A DNA stretch of 64,000 nt from Pseudoxanthomonas yeongjuensis (GTDB taxonomy: Bacteria; Pseudomonadota; Gammaproteobacteria; Xanthomonadales; Xanthomonadaceae): assembly GCF_010093345.1 (NCBI RefSeq), contig NZ_PDWT01000003.1, forward strand, positions 62,001 through 126,000, read 5' to 3'. The position numbers and the translations under genes are program-made. This document shows positions 17,878-25,529 of the stretch, piece by piece. The notes under the pieces are model-generated. The model worked only from the letters and a program-made list of their open reading frames with translations. It did not search any database and had not been told where the DNA came from. Positions within the stretch are counted from its first letter, which is position 1, and each line of letters begins with the position of its first letter.

Positions 17878-20127
17878 ATGCTATCCGCAGCTCCCATCGC
17901 CATGGCTTTCCCGGCAGCGCTGTCTTCCTCGCGACTGCCGGTGATCCTGCTTGCCTTGCTTGCGCTGGCCGTACTGGTGGCGGTGCTGGCGATCGCCAGC
18001 CGGCGCTATTGGCAATCCTGGCGGCCTGCCCTGCCGGAAACACCCCGCACCGAATCCCTGCGCGAACGCGACGAGCACCTCAAGCTGGCGCTGTGGGCCT
18101 CGGGCGAGCATTTCTGGGATTACGACCTGGTACGGCGCCGCATGCACCACATGCGCGCCAACGAAGGCGCCCCGCATTCGGCCGAAATCACCGTGCTCAC
18201 CGGCCAGGGCGACGTGCCCACGATCCACGAACAGGACATGCCGCTGGTGATGGAGCGCCTGCGCGGCCACCTGCAGGGCGAGACGCCGCTGTTCATGTCC
18301 GAGCACCGCATGGACCTGGCCGGCAACGGTTCCTGGACCTGGATCCGGGCCCGCGGCCGCGTGGTCGAACGCGACTCCGAAGGCCGCCCGCTGCGCATCG
18401 CCGGCACCGCGCGCGACATCACCGCCAGCCGCAACGCCGAATACGAGCACCGCATCGCCAGCGAGGTCATGCGCAGCATGAGCGAGGCCGTGGCGGTGCT
18501 GGACTGGGACTACAACTTCATCGCCGTCAACCAGTCCTTCACCCGGATCAGCGGCTACGCCGACGTGGAGGTGATCGGCCAGTCGGTGACCCTGCTCGAC
18601 AGCAGCCAGCACGACGAGGCCTTCTTCGAGCACATGCGCGCGGACCTGCACCGCGACGGCCGCTGGTCGGGCGAGGTCTGGAAGGTGCGCAAGGACGGCG
18701 AGGAAATCCTCTGCAAGATCGAAACCAACGTGGTCCCCGACGCCAGCGGCCAGCGCCGCCTGTACGTGATGGTGCTCAACGACATCACCGAACAGAAGCG
18801 CGCCGAGCAGGAGCTGCGCTACCTGGCCAATTACGACACCCTGACCAGCCTGCCCAACCGCTCGCTGCTGTCCGAGCGCCTGTCGCGCGCCATCGTCCGG
18901 GCGCGGCGCGAGAACGGCAAGGTCGCGGTGCTGTTCATCGACCTGGACCGGTTCAAGGACATCAACGACTCGCTGGGCCACGCCACCGGCGACCGGATCC
19001 TGCGCGCCGCGGCCGCGCGCGTGCAGCAGACCGTGGGCGCCCAGCACACGGTGGCGCGGTTGAGCGGCGATGAATTCACCGTGGTCCTGGAGGACATCGG
19101 CTCGCTGGGCGATGCGGAGAACATCGCCCAGCGGATCATCGATGCGTTCATGCTGCCGCTCAGCTTCGGCGAACGCCTGGAATTGTCGGTGTCGCCCTCG
19201 ATCGGGATCAGCCTGTACCCGGACCACGCGCAAGTGCCGACCGACCTGCTCAAGCACGCCGACACCGCCATGTACCAGGCCAAGTCCGCCGGACGGCACA
19301 CCTACCAGGTGTATTCCGAATCGATGGACGAGAAGACCCGGCACCGCGCCATCCTGGCCAGCGCGCTGCGCCGTGCGCTGGAACGCGACGAGCTTTCGCT
19401 GGTATTCCAGCCGCGTCTTTCGTTGACCCAGCAGCGCATCACCGGCGTCGAAGCGCTGCTGCGTTGGCAAAGCAAGGACTTCGGTGAAGTTTCCCCCGGC
19501 CAGTTCATCCCGTTGGCCGAGGAATCCGGACTGATCCTCGAAATCGGCGCCTGGGCGCTGCGCCAGGCCTGCATGACCCTGCGCCAATGGCACGAACTGG
19601 GACTGCCGTGCCTGACCGTCGCGGTCAACGTCTCGGCGCTGCAACTGCAGCGCGGCGACCTGGCCGACGTCGTGGCCCGGGTCCTGGAGGAGACCGGGGT
19701 ACCTGCGCATTGCCTGGAGCTGGAACTGACCGAAAGCGTGATCATGGCCAATCCGGAGAAGAACGCCGATACGCTGCGCGCCTGCCGCCGGCTCGGGGTG
19801 TTCCTGGCCATCGACGACTTCGGCACCGGCTACTCCTCGCTGGCCTACCTCAAGCGGTTGCCGCTGACCACGCTCAAGATCGACCAGGAATTCGTCGGCG
19901 ACCTGACCCACGACAGCGACGACGAGGCCATCACCAGCACCATCATCAACATGGGCCACTCGCTGTCGCTCAACGTGATCGCCGAAGGCGTGGAAACGGC
20001 CGCGCAATTGCAGTTCCTGCACGACCATGGTTGCGACGAGATCCAGGGCCACTGGATCTCCCACGCCCTGCCGCCCGAGGCCTGCCTGCGTTTCATCCGC
20101 GAGTACGGCCTGAAGGTCGCTTCCTGA
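17878..20127 (+). CDS. PAS-PAS-GGDEF-EAL c-di-GMP turnover protein
   Basis: A 749-residue membrane-anchored signalling protein. An N-terminal transmembrane helix (~20-41) is followed by two PAS modules (~65-182 and ~195-305), a diguanylate cyclase domain (~315-480) and a phosphodiesterase domain (~495-735). The cyclase signature is SGDEF (in 'VARLSGDEFTVVL') rather than GGDEF, and no RxxD inhibitory site precedes it, so cyclase activity is uncertain. The EAL side looks active: 'EALLRW', 'LELTESVIM', 'AIDDFGTGYSSLAYLK', 'IAEGVETA'. It sits between UPF0149 and zapA. Both PAS domains lack obvious heme- or flavin-binding signatures. Confidence 0.95.
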   Translation: MLSAAPIAMAFPAALSSSRLPVILLALLALAVLVAVLAIASRRYWQSWRPALPETPRTESLRERDEHLKLALWASGEHFWDYDLVRRRMHHMRANEGAPHSAEITVLTGQGDVPTIHEQDMPLVMERLRGHLQGETPLFMSEHRMDLAGNGSWTWIRARGRVVERDSEGRPLRIAGTARDITASRNAEYEHRIASEVMRSMSEAVAVLDWDYNFIAVNQSFTRISGYADVEVIGQSVTLLDSSQHDEAFFEHMRADLHRDGRWSGEVWKVRKDGEEILCKIETNVVPDASGQRRLYVMVLNDITEQKRAEQELRYLANYDTLTSLPNRSLLSERLSRAIVRARRENGKVAVLFIDLDRFKDINDSLGHATGDRILRAAAARVQQTVGAQHTVARLSGDEFTVVLEDIGSLGDAENIAQRIIDAFMLPLSFGERLELSVSPSIGISLYPDHAQVPTDLLKHADTAMYQAKSAGRHTYQVYSESMDEKTRHRAILASALRRALERDELSLVFQPRLSLTQQRITGVEALLRWQSKDFGEVSPGQFIPLAEESGLILEIGAWALRQACMTLRQWHELGLPCLTVAVNVSALQLQRGDLADVVARVLEETGVPAHCLELELTESVIMANPEKNADTLRACRRLGVFLAIDDFGTGYSSLAYLKRLPLTTLKIDQEFVGDLTHDSDDEAITSTIINMGHSLSLNVIAEGVETAAQLQFLHDHGCDEIQGHWISHALPPEACLRFIREYGLKVAS

Positions 20128-20135
20128 CAAGCCCT

Positions 20136-20223
20136 GTGGGAGCGGCGTAAGCCGCGAGCTTTGGTTTTGGATCTCAACCTGCCGGATACCTGGATAAAAG
20201 CTCGCGGCTTACGCCGCTCCCAC
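20136..20223. repeat. REP-like palindrome, GCGGCGTAAGCCGCGAGCT family
   Basis: The opening GTGGGAGCGGCGTAAGCCGC is mirrored by GCGGCTTACGCCGCTCCCAC, downstream of the GGDEF-EAL gene. Confidence 0.95.
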
Positions 20224-20266
20224 ATCATGCTTGACCGCCCGCCGGGGCCATGCCTATCGTGGCGCC

Positions 20267-20485
20267 ATGGACAACGAAGCCATCGACCCGCTCCGCAGCC
20301 TTGCCGCGCGTATCCAGGAACTGGCCGACCGTTGCCAGCGCCTGGCCGACGAAAACCGCAGCCTGCGCACCCAGCAGGAGCAGCTTGCCAGCGAACGCTC
20401 GCAACTGCTGGCCAAGAACGAGCAGGCCCGCTCGCGGGTCGAAGCCATGATCACGCGGCTGAAATCGTTGGAGCAGCACACATGA
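20267..20485 (+). CDS. ZapB-like/TIGR02449 small coiled-coil protein
   Basis: Start at 20267 ('MDNEAIDPLRSLAARIQELA') gives 72 residues, almost entirely a heptad-patterned coiled coil ('LADRCQRLADENRSLRTQQEQL'). It matches the small protein encoded just before zapA in many gammaproteobacteria (TIGR02449) and resembles ZapB. The stop overlaps the zapA ATG (ATGA). A role with ZapA at the Z-ring is likely by context but not shown. Confidence 0.85.
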   Translation: MDNEAIDPLRSLAARIQELADRCQRLADENRSLRTQQEQLASERSQLLAKNEQARSRVEAMITRLKSLEQHT

Positions 20486-20781
20486 GCGGCAACGAACCGG
20501 GCAGCGTCCACATCCTGGACCGCGAATACACCGTCGGCGTCGAAGCCGGCGAGCGCAGCAGCCTGATGGCCGCGGCCAAGCTGCTGGACGGCAAGATGCG
20601 CGAAGTCCGCGGCAGCAACAAGATGGCCGCGGTCGATCGCGTCGCGGTGCTGGCCGCACTCAACCTGGCGCATGAACTGCAGCAGTTGCGCGATGAAAGC
20701 AGCGCGCGCGAACTGGAATTGTCGCGCACCCTGGGCGAATTGCACCGCAAGCTCGACAGCGTGCTCGACGCGCCGCGCTGA
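20482..20781 (+). CDS. zapA: Cell division protein ZapA
   Basis: The ATG at 20482 gives a 99-residue ZapA with the conserved N-terminal 'VHILDREYTVGVEAGERSSLMAAAKLLDGKMREVRGSN', then the C-terminal coiled coil for tetramerisation. ZapA cross-links FtsZ filaments. It is followed by 6S RNA and ygfA, the classical zapA-ssrS-ygfA arrangement. Confidence 0.95.
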   Translation: MSGNEPGSVHILDREYTVGVEAGERSSLMAAAKLLDGKMREVRGSNKMAAVDRVAVLAALNLAHELQQLRDESSARELELSRTLGELHRKLDSVLDAPR

Positions 20782-20872
20782 ACCCGGTTCCACGGATCGC
20801 GTAGCCCTGCGTGGAACCGGGACGCAGCACATCGATGCGCACTGCAAAATGAATCCCACCGACGAACGGACT

Positions 20873-20899
20873 TTGCATTTCCGTCGCCATCGCTATACT
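20873..20899 (+). promoter_or_regulatory. Putative promoter of 6S RNA
   Basis: TTGCAT (20873-20878) and TATACT (20894-20899) are separated by 15 bp. The -10 is strong and sits 7 bp before the inferred 6S 5' end; the spacing is shorter than ideal, so the -35 is tentative. Confidence 0.5.
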
Positions 20900-20906
20900 G
20901 GCCGCG

Positions 20907-21090
20907 CATCCTCTGCCGTGAACGACGGCGTGCAAAACATTCGCCTTGTCCCTTAAATACGACCACGGGAAGGGAACGGAAGCCAGGAGCGCAAGTCCGC
21001 CTCGCAGCGGAAAGCCCGAAGGCCCCCAACTCTTCCCACTTGAACCCCGGGTTCAAGGTCGTTTCGCAAGCATCGTCATGGCGGAGGATG
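20907..21090 (+). ncRNA. ssrS: 6S RNA
   Basis: It lies between zapA and ygfA, the conserved position of ssrS. The 5' end CATCCTCTGCC pairs with the 3' end GGCGGAGGATG to form the closing stem of a ~184-nt RNA. Internally it has 'CTTGAACCCCGGGTTCAAG', the strong hairpin typical of the 3' half of 6S RNA. A T-rich tract (TATTTTTCTT) follows the 3' end. 6S RNA mimics an open promoter and sequesters sigma-70 RNA polymerase in stationary phase. Ends are approximate. Confidence 0.9.
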
Positions 21091-21109
21091 TATTTTTCTT
21101 CGATTCCCT

Positions 21110-21186
21110 GTAGGAGCGGGCCTTGCCCGCGATGCCTTGTAGTACCTACAGATCCCAAGAGCATCGCGGGCAAGGCCCGCTCCTAC
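21110..21186. repeat. REP-like palindrome, GCGGGCCTTGCCCGCGATGC family
   Basis: Intact copy between 6S RNA and ygfA with mirrored GTAGGAGCGGGCC / GGCCCGCTCCTAC ends. Confidence 0.95.
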
Positions 21187-21244
21187 GTCTCCTGCTCCTA
21201 CCTCTCTATAATCCGCGCATGGAATCCATCACGCGGAACGCTGC

Positions 21245-21835
21245 ATGACCCCGGACCGCACCAGCCTGCGCAGCGGATTGCGCGCGCAACGCCGTGCCAT
21301 CCCCGCCCCGCAACGCATCGCCGCCGCCGACGCGCTGGGCAATCGCCTGCTGCAGCTCGCGTTCGCGCCCGCCAGCGGCTACGTCGCCGGCTACTGGGCG
21401 ATGGATGGCGAGATCGCCCTGCACAGCTGGCAACTGCGGCTACCGCGCGAACTGGTTTATTGCCTGCCGGTGCTGCACGAAGAAAACCAGTTGCGTTTCG
21501 CGCCCTGGCGACCGGGCGATCCACTGGTGACCAACCGCTTCGGCATCCCGGAACCGGACGTGGGACCGGCCTCGGCGTTGCCACCCGAGGCAATGTCGCT
21601 GGTGGTCATGCCGCTGGTCGGCTTCGATCCCGGCGGGCGCCGCCTGGGCATGGGAGGCGGCTGGTACGATCGCACTTTCGCTTTCCGCCATACCGCGATG
21701 CCACCGCCCTGGCTGGTGGGCGTCGGCTTCGATGCGCAATGCGTGGATGCGCTGGATACCGAATCCTGGGACGTAGTGCCCGACGCGATCTGCACCGAAA
21801 CCCGAACCCTGGTGGCCGCCCCCCGTCATGAGTAA
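21245..21835 (+). CDS. ygfA: 5-formyltetrahydrofolate cyclo-ligase
   Basis: A 196-residue protein with the ATP/folate-binding signature 'VVMPLVGFDPGGRRLGMGGG' followed by 'WYDRTFAF', diagnostic of 5,10-methenyltetrahydrofolate synthetase. It converts 5-formyl-THF to 5,10-methenyl-THF with ATP. In E. coli ygfA follows ssrS and is expressed from the 6S primary transcript; the same order holds here, although a REP lies between. It overlaps the EVE-domain gene by 8 bp. Confidence 0.95.
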   Translation: MTPDRTSLRSGLRAQRRAIPAPQRIAAADALGNRLLQLAFAPASGYVAGYWAMDGEIALHSWQLRLPRELVYCLPVLHEENQLRFAPWRPGDPLVTNRFGIPEPDVGPASALPPEAMSLVVMPLVGFDPGGRRLGMGGGWYDRTFAFRHTAMPPPWLVGVGFDAQCVDALDTESWDVVPDAICTETRTLVAAPRHE

Positions 21836-22298
21836 CCGCAAACGCTATTGGCTGATGAAGTCCGAACCGGATGCCTTCTCCATCGATGATCTGCAAAAAG
21901 TCGGCATCGAACCCTGGAATGGCGTGCGCAACTACCAGGCGCGCAATTTCATGCGCGACGGCATGCAGGTCGGCGACGGCATCCTGTTCTACCACTCCAA
22001 TTGCGCCGTGCCCGGGATTTCCGGCATCGCCAAGGTGGCGAGCAAGGCCTATCCGGACGAAACCCAGTTCGACCGCAAGAGCGACTACTACGACCCCAAG
22101 GCCACCCGCGAGGAACCGCGCTGGATGCTGGTCGACGTCGCCTTCGAACGTAAGCTCAAGCGCGTCATCCCGCTGGAAGAAATCAGGCAGCACACCGAAG
22201 CGCTGGGCGAAGGTTTCGCCCTGACCAGCAAGGGCACCCGCCTGTCGGTGATGCCGGTCACCGCCGCGCAATGGAAGCTGCTGCTGTCCCTGGAATAG
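21828..22298 (+). CDS. EVE domain-containing protein
   Basis: At 156 residues this is a single EVE domain. It shows 'RYWLMKSEPDAFSIDDLQ', 'WNGVRNYQARNFMRDGMQVGD', 'FYHSNC', 'GIAKVASKAYPDETQFD' and 'RWMLVDVAFERKL'. It is related to human thymocyte nuclear protein 1 and folds like PUA/YTH domains that bind modified bases. Reported roles are linked to modified DNA or RNA and, in some contexts, restriction. Here it is a conserved housekeeping neighbour of ygfA, so I make no defence claim. Confidence 0.93.
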   Translation: MSNRKRYWLMKSEPDAFSIDDLQKVGIEPWNGVRNYQARNFMRDGMQVGDGILFYHSNCAVPGISGIAKVASKAYPDETQFDRKSDYYDPKATREEPRWMLVDVAFERKLKRVIPLEEIRQHTEALGEGFALTSKGTRLSVMPVTAAQWKLLLSLE

Positions 22299-22305
22299 AT
22301 CCCCC

Positions 22306-22383
22306 GTAGGAGCGCCCCTTGGGCGCGATGCTTTTGCTTCAAGCCCCATCGCAAAAAGCATCGCGCCCAAGGGGCGCTCCTAC
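22306..22383. repeat. REP-like palindrome, GCGCCCCTTGGGCGCGATGC family
   Basis: Perfectly mirrored GTAGGAGCGCCCCTTGGGCG ends between the EVE gene and rpiA; the same family occurs at 32452. Confidence 0.95.
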
Positions 22384-22414
22384 AGTTGCCAACTTAACCC
22401 ACAGGAATCTTCAC

Positions 22415-23068
22415 GTGCCGCAGAACGAAGCAAAACGCCTGGCCGCCGAGAAAGCCATCGAATACGTCGAAGACGGCATGATCGTCGGCGTCGGCACCGG
22501 TTCCACGGTCGCCTTCTTCATCGATGCGCTGGGCCGGATCAAGCACCGCATCGCCGGCGCCGTCTCCAGTTCCGAGCAGAGCACCGCGCGCCTGCGCGGC
22601 CACGGCATCGAGGTCATGGAACTCAACGACACCGGCGAGCTGGCCTTGTACGTGGACGGCGCCGACGAATGCGACCCGCACAAGCGCCTGATCAAGGGCG
22701 GCGGCGCCGCGCTGACCCGCGAGAAGATCATCGCCGAAGCCAGCGAAAAGTTCGTCTGCCTGATCGACCCGAGCAAGCAGGTGCCGATACTCGGCAGATT
22801 CCCCTTGCCTGTCGAAGTGATCCCGATGGCGCGCAGCCTGGTCGCGCGCCGGATCCTGGCGCTGACCGGCGGCCAGCCGGTCTGGCGCGACGGCGTGGTC
22901 ACCGACAACGGCAACGTGGTCCTCGACGTGCACAACCTGTCGATCATCGACCCGGTGGCGATGGAGAAGGAACTCAACCAGATCCCCGGCGTGGTCAGCG
23001 TGGGCCTGTTCGCCCGCCGCCCCGCCGACGTGGTCATCGTCGGCGGCGAGCCGCCGCAGGTGCTGTAA
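22415..23068 (+). CDS. rpiA: Ribose-5-phosphate isomerase A
   Basis: I start at GTG 22415 ('(M)[20 protein letters not shown]'), giving 217 residues as expected (E. coli 219). The longer open frame runs through the REP and lacks homology. An AGGA lies ~8 bp upstream. Active-site blocks are present: '[16 protein letters not shown]', 'VDGADECDP' and '[14 protein letters not shown]'. It interconverts ribose-5-P and ribulose-5-P in the pentose phosphate pathway. A start at a later codon is unlikely given N-terminal conservation. Confidence 0.95.
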   Translation: MPQNEAKRLAAEKAIEYVEDGMIVGVGTGSTVAFFIDALGRIKHRIAGAVSSSEQSTARLRGHGIEVMELNDTGELALYVDGADECDPHKRLIKGGGAALTREKIIAEASEKFVCLIDPSKQVPILGRFPLPVEVIPMARSLVARRILALTGGQPVWRDGVVTDNGNVVLDVHNLSIIDPVAMEKELNQIPGVVSVGLFARRPADVVIVGGEPPQVL

Positions 23069-23072
23069 GTCC

Positions 23073-23165
23073 GTGGGAGCGGTGTCCCGCCGCGAGCTCT
23101 TGATCGCGCCCGGGGCTGGATGAAGGCAACAAGCTGAAAAGCTCGCGGCGGGACGCCGCTCCCAC
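23073..23165. repeat. REP-like palindrome, GCGGCGTCCCGCCGCGAGCT variant
   Basis: Ends GTGGGAGCGGTGTCCCGCCG / CGGCGGGACGCCGCTCCCAC with one mismatch in the arms, between rpiA and the XRE gene. Confidence 0.9.
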
Positions 23166-23179
23166 GACCCTGTTCCGGA

Positions 23180-23467
23180 TCAGCGCGACAATTCGATCCT
23201 GGCGGGCGATCCCAGCCTTGCGGCGAATGTGATCAGCATATCCAGGCTGAATTTCTCGACCTTGCCGCGGGTCAGGTCCGACACGCGACCCTGGCTGACG
23301 CCCAGCACTTTGGAGACAGCCACCTGGGTCATCTTGCCAGCCTTGATCTTCTTATCGAGCTGCGCCATCAGGTCGACGCGCAATGCCAGCACCTGCGCAT
23401 CCGCGTCATCGAATCCAAGATCGGAAAACACGTTTCCGCCGGATTTCATGATTTTGTTCTCTTTCAT
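23180..23467 (-). CDS. XRE family helix-turn-helix protein (HTH_37, antitoxin-type), orphan
   Basis: A 95-residue protein starting at ATG 23467, which has an AGGTGG Shine-Dalgarno 5 bp upstream; a GTG start 9 bp further up is possible. The N-terminus 'GGNVFSDLGFDDADAQVLALRVDLMAQL' and the HTH 'MTQVAVSKVLGVSQGRVSDLTRGKV' match HTH_37 proteins that usually pair with a HigB/RelE-like Gp49 toxin. No toxin-like frame lies on either side. It is therefore an orphan antitoxin or free-standing regulator. A perfect ATCCGGAT palindrome at 23505-23512 upstream could be an operator. Confidence 0.85.
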   Translation of the reverse strand: MKENKIMKSGGNVFSDLGFDDADAQVLALRVDLMAQLDKKIKAGKMTQVAVSKVLGVSQGRVSDLTRGKVEKFSLDMLITFAARLGSPARIELSR

Positions 23468-23476
23468 CGCATCCAC

Positions 23477-24102
23477 CTGCCTACATGGCCGCGACTATCC
23501 ATTTATCCGGATTATATGCAAGTTCTTGGATATCCGCTTGGTAGCAGAATAGTGAACAGCCGTGGCGGAATCGCCGAAACGCCACTGTTTGTCACTCGGA
23601 CTGAAGACAAGTCGGGCGGCGGCCCGGCCTTGAACGATCCGATCAAGCCGACCAAGCATCCCACCGGGTGCGCAGGCATCCCGATACCCGGCCGCAAGCA
23701 AGTGCAGTGTCGCGCGCGACACTCTGGATACTCGCGCGCAAGGCTTTGCAGGTTCGGACGCACGGCTTTCTGTGTCGGGCGCGATGCTCCAGAGGCTCGC
23801 GTTCGACACTCGGAAGGTTGGCGCCAAGGCTATGCGTCCTTGTGCGCGAGTCTCGGAGAGTCGGTGGCGACGTTACCGATATTCGCCAGCGACATGCACC
23901 CCCTCGCGCGCAAGGCTTTGGAAGTCGCGCGCGGGTATGCCGCATTCCGTGCCTGGGTATCGGGATGCTTGCGCGAGCGTGCCGGAGGGACGGTGGCTAC
24001 CTTGCCGGGGTCGACGCTCTGGAACCGAACCGGATTCTGGGTATAGAGTCGAGTTGCCGGCCATGCGGGCCGGTTAACTGACAAGGAATCAAGGAGCGAA
24101 CT
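23477..24102. other. Non-coding tract of degenerate GC-rich repeats
   Basis: About 620 bp with no convincing gene: short frames occur on both strands but lack conserved motifs or ribosome sites. The 18-mer CTCGCGCGCAAGGCTTTG occurs identically at 23731-23748 and 23903-23920. Looser copies of 'GCGCCAAGGCTATGCG', 'CGACACTCTGG/CGACACTCGG' and 'GCATCCCGATAC / GTATCGGGATGC' are scattered through it, the last pair as an inverted repeat bracketing ~23676-23971. It resembles decayed tandem repeats or a degenerate mobile element. Confidence 0.5.
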
Positions 24103-24582
24103 ATGAGTCAGAATCTGATCGACATGAACCTCACCGCGGAGAACCTGTCCGCCATCGACACTGCTTTCACCCAACTCGAAACCCAGCTCACCGGTCTGCT
24201 GGCATTGACGCCAGCCAAGCGGCGGGAGCTAAGCAAGATGGGTGACAAGTCGGAGGCGTTCTGCCGGCAGGCGGTGAATATCCTGAGTGAGAACCCCGGC
24301 ATCCTCCCGCGCGACTTCGACCTGGAAGGCTTGCAACGGGACTTGGCAACGTTGGATGCATTGCGACCCCGGATGATCCGTTTCACCAAGTTGTACAAGC
24401 GTATGCAGGACACCGACATGGCCCTGGGCAGCGACCTGATGACCGGTTCGCTGGAAGGCTATGCCTTCCTCAAGGTCGCCGGAAAGGGCAAAGGCCTCGA
24501 CGAATTGAAGAAGATGCTTGCAGCCAGGTTTTCAAGGCGGTCGCCTGCCGCCCCTCCTGAAGACCCGGCGGCAAGCCAGTAA
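24103..24582 (+). CDS. Conserved-looking hypothetical protein, all-alpha
   Basis: A 159-residue protein I do not recognise. It begins 12 bp after a good GGAG Shine-Dalgarno. It is predicted all-helical: 'NLSAIDTAFTQLETQLTGLLALTPAKRRELSKMGDKSEAFCRQAV', then 'DLATLDALRPRMIRFTKLYKRMQDTDMALGSDLM'. The tail is Pro/Ala-rich ('SRRSPAAPPEDPAASQ'). No signal peptide or membrane segment. Codon use resembles the chromosome, and a strong intrinsic terminator follows. It marks the left boundary of the integron cassette array; it is not an integrase. Confidence 0.8.
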   Translation: MSQNLIDMNLTAENLSAIDTAFTQLETQLTGLLALTPAKRRELSKMGDKSEAFCRQAVNILSENPGILPRDFDLEGLQRDLATLDALRPRMIRFTKLYKRMQDTDMALGSDLMTGSLEGYAFLKVAGKGKGLDELKKMLAARFSRRSPAAPPEDPAASQ

Positions 24583-24592
24583 GTAATAACAA

Positions 24593-24620
24593 GAAAAGGC
24601 CTCTTATTTGAGGCCTTTTC
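24593..24620 (+). terminator. Rho-independent terminator
   Basis: Stem GAAAAGGCCTC / GAGGCCTTTTC with a 6-nt loop followed by TTTTCCCC, 11 bp after the hypothetical gene; it isolates that gene from the cassette array. Confidence 0.9.
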
Positions 24621-24757
24621 TTTTCCCCACCCGTCCCATTCGTAAGGGATATTTGGAAAAACGAACCAAGGCAGTAAAGAATCGTTGACGAAAGCCAAGC
24701 CCGAACCGCAACATCTCGCAGCACCCCAGTTAAGGGGTCTATTTAGAGTTAGGCCGC

Positions 24758-25033
24758 ATGAGAAAAAAACGCGCGACCGTTGCCAAGAAGCGAGTCTCAT
24801 TGTTTGTTGTTGGTCTTGGCTCGTTGCTTGGACTTATGGCGATCGGCTACGGATCGATCATGCTAGTTCTTCGTCCGGCTGGTATTGGCCCCTGCAGGAC
24901 TAACTGTGGTCTTGAGCAGGCACTCCTGACAATGCTTGGTCAGCCGCTATACAACCTTATTTTCGGGCTGCTATGGGTTTCCGCTGGGCTTGCGCTGATA
25001 GTTATGCTTCTAAAAGCTCGCTTTTTTAGGTAA
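24758..25033 (+). CDS. Cassette 1: small two-helix membrane protein, unknown
   Basis: A 91-residue protein with a basic N-terminus ('MRKKRATVAKKR') and two hydrophobic helices (~13-38 and ~66-86) separated by a loop with two Cys ('GPCRTNCG'). No family recognised. The ATG lies 4 bp from the cassette's 5' core, so there is no room for a normal Shine-Dalgarno, as in many integron cassettes. It begins the array and would be closest to any cassette promoter; a TTGACG at 24685 is the only weak candidate. Function unknown. Confidence 0.75.
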   Translation: MRKKRATVAKKRVSLFVVGLGSLLGLMAIGYGSIMLVLRPAGIGPCRTNCGLEQALLTMLGQPLYNLIFGLLWVSAGLALIVMLLKARFFR

Positions 25034-25044
25034 TTGAGTATGCG

Positions 25045-25161
25045 GCCTAACAATTCGTTCAAGCCGAACCCGCATCGGGGCGGCGCCTGACTGCACGCCT
25101 TCGGCTATATTTGCATCCAGTCGCCGCCCCGCTGCGGGTCGGCTTAACTCAGGCGTTAGAG
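25045..25161 (+). other. attC site of cassette 1
   Basis: R'' GCCTAAC (25045-25051), L'' AATTCGTTCAAGCCGA, a palindromic centre, L' TCGGCTTAACTCAGGCG, then R' GTTAGAG (25155-25161). 117 bp, with imperfect dyad symmetry throughout. Confidence 0.93.
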
Positions 25162-25177
25162 GGCGATCCAAGCATCC

Positions 25178-25399
25178 ATGCAGCCGTCAAAAGCAAACAC
25201 TGCACCTTCCAAGGCGTACACGCTTTTCTCGGCGGCGTTCTTGGGTGCATTACTTTGCTTTGGCATTGTGATGCTGGCAGATCACTTTGGGTGGCGCTGG
25301 CTTGGCTTCACAGGCGTTATCGTTGGTTGCATGACAATAGTCACAGGCGGAGCAGCTGTAATCACAATGGTGGCGCGCAAATTCCGGCGGAGAGGGTGA
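25178..25399 (+). CDS. Cassette 2: small two-helix membrane protein, unknown
   Basis: A 73-residue protein with two transmembrane helices (~17-37 and ~42-64: 'FLGALLCFGIVMLADHFG' and 'WLGFTGVIVGCMTIVTGG') and a basic C-terminus ('ARKFRRRG'). It is the sole frame of its cassette and fills it from the 5' core to the attC. No family recognised; a membrane-active or accessory function is possible but unsupported. Confidence 0.7.
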   Translation: MQPSKANTAPSKAYTLFSAAFLGALLCFGIVMLADHFGWRWLGFTGVIVGCMTIVTGGAAVITMVARKFRRRG

Positions 25400-25412
25400 T
25401 AAAGCCGCCGCC

Positions 25413-25524
25413 CTCTAACAATTCGTTCAAGCCGAGCCCAAATCGTGGCAGCGCCTACGTGCCTACGCTACGCTAGCATGCAGTCGCCGCCTCGCTTCGG
25501 GCCGGCTTAACTCAGGCGTTAGGC
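25413..25524 (+). other. attC site of cassette 2
   Basis: R'' CTCTAAC, L'' AATTCGTTCAAGCCGA, L' CCGGCTTAACTCAGGCG, R' GTTAGGC (25518-25524); 112 bp, closely similar to the attC of cassette 1. Confidence 0.93.
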
Positions 25525-25529
25525 GTCAC

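Noticed and set aside
17881..20130. 749-codon open frame on the minus strand opposite the GGDEF-EAL gene
   Set aside because: Exactly antisense to a gene with complete PAS, GGDEF and EAL motifs; the composition is typical of high-GC shadow frames.
21828..22298. EVE protein as a defence gene
   Set aside because: It sits in a conserved housekeeping neighbourhood (ygfA, rpiA) without nuclease partners.
23495..23827. Toxin gene upstream of the HTH_37 antitoxin
   Set aside because: The frame is built from the repeat tract and does not resemble HigB/RelE/Gp49 toxins.
24583..24757. Integron integrase or attI next to the first cassette
   Set aside because: No integrase-like frame on either strand from 23.4 to 24.7 kb; a TTGACG hexamer at 24685 has no adequate -10, and no attI can be recognised with confidence.
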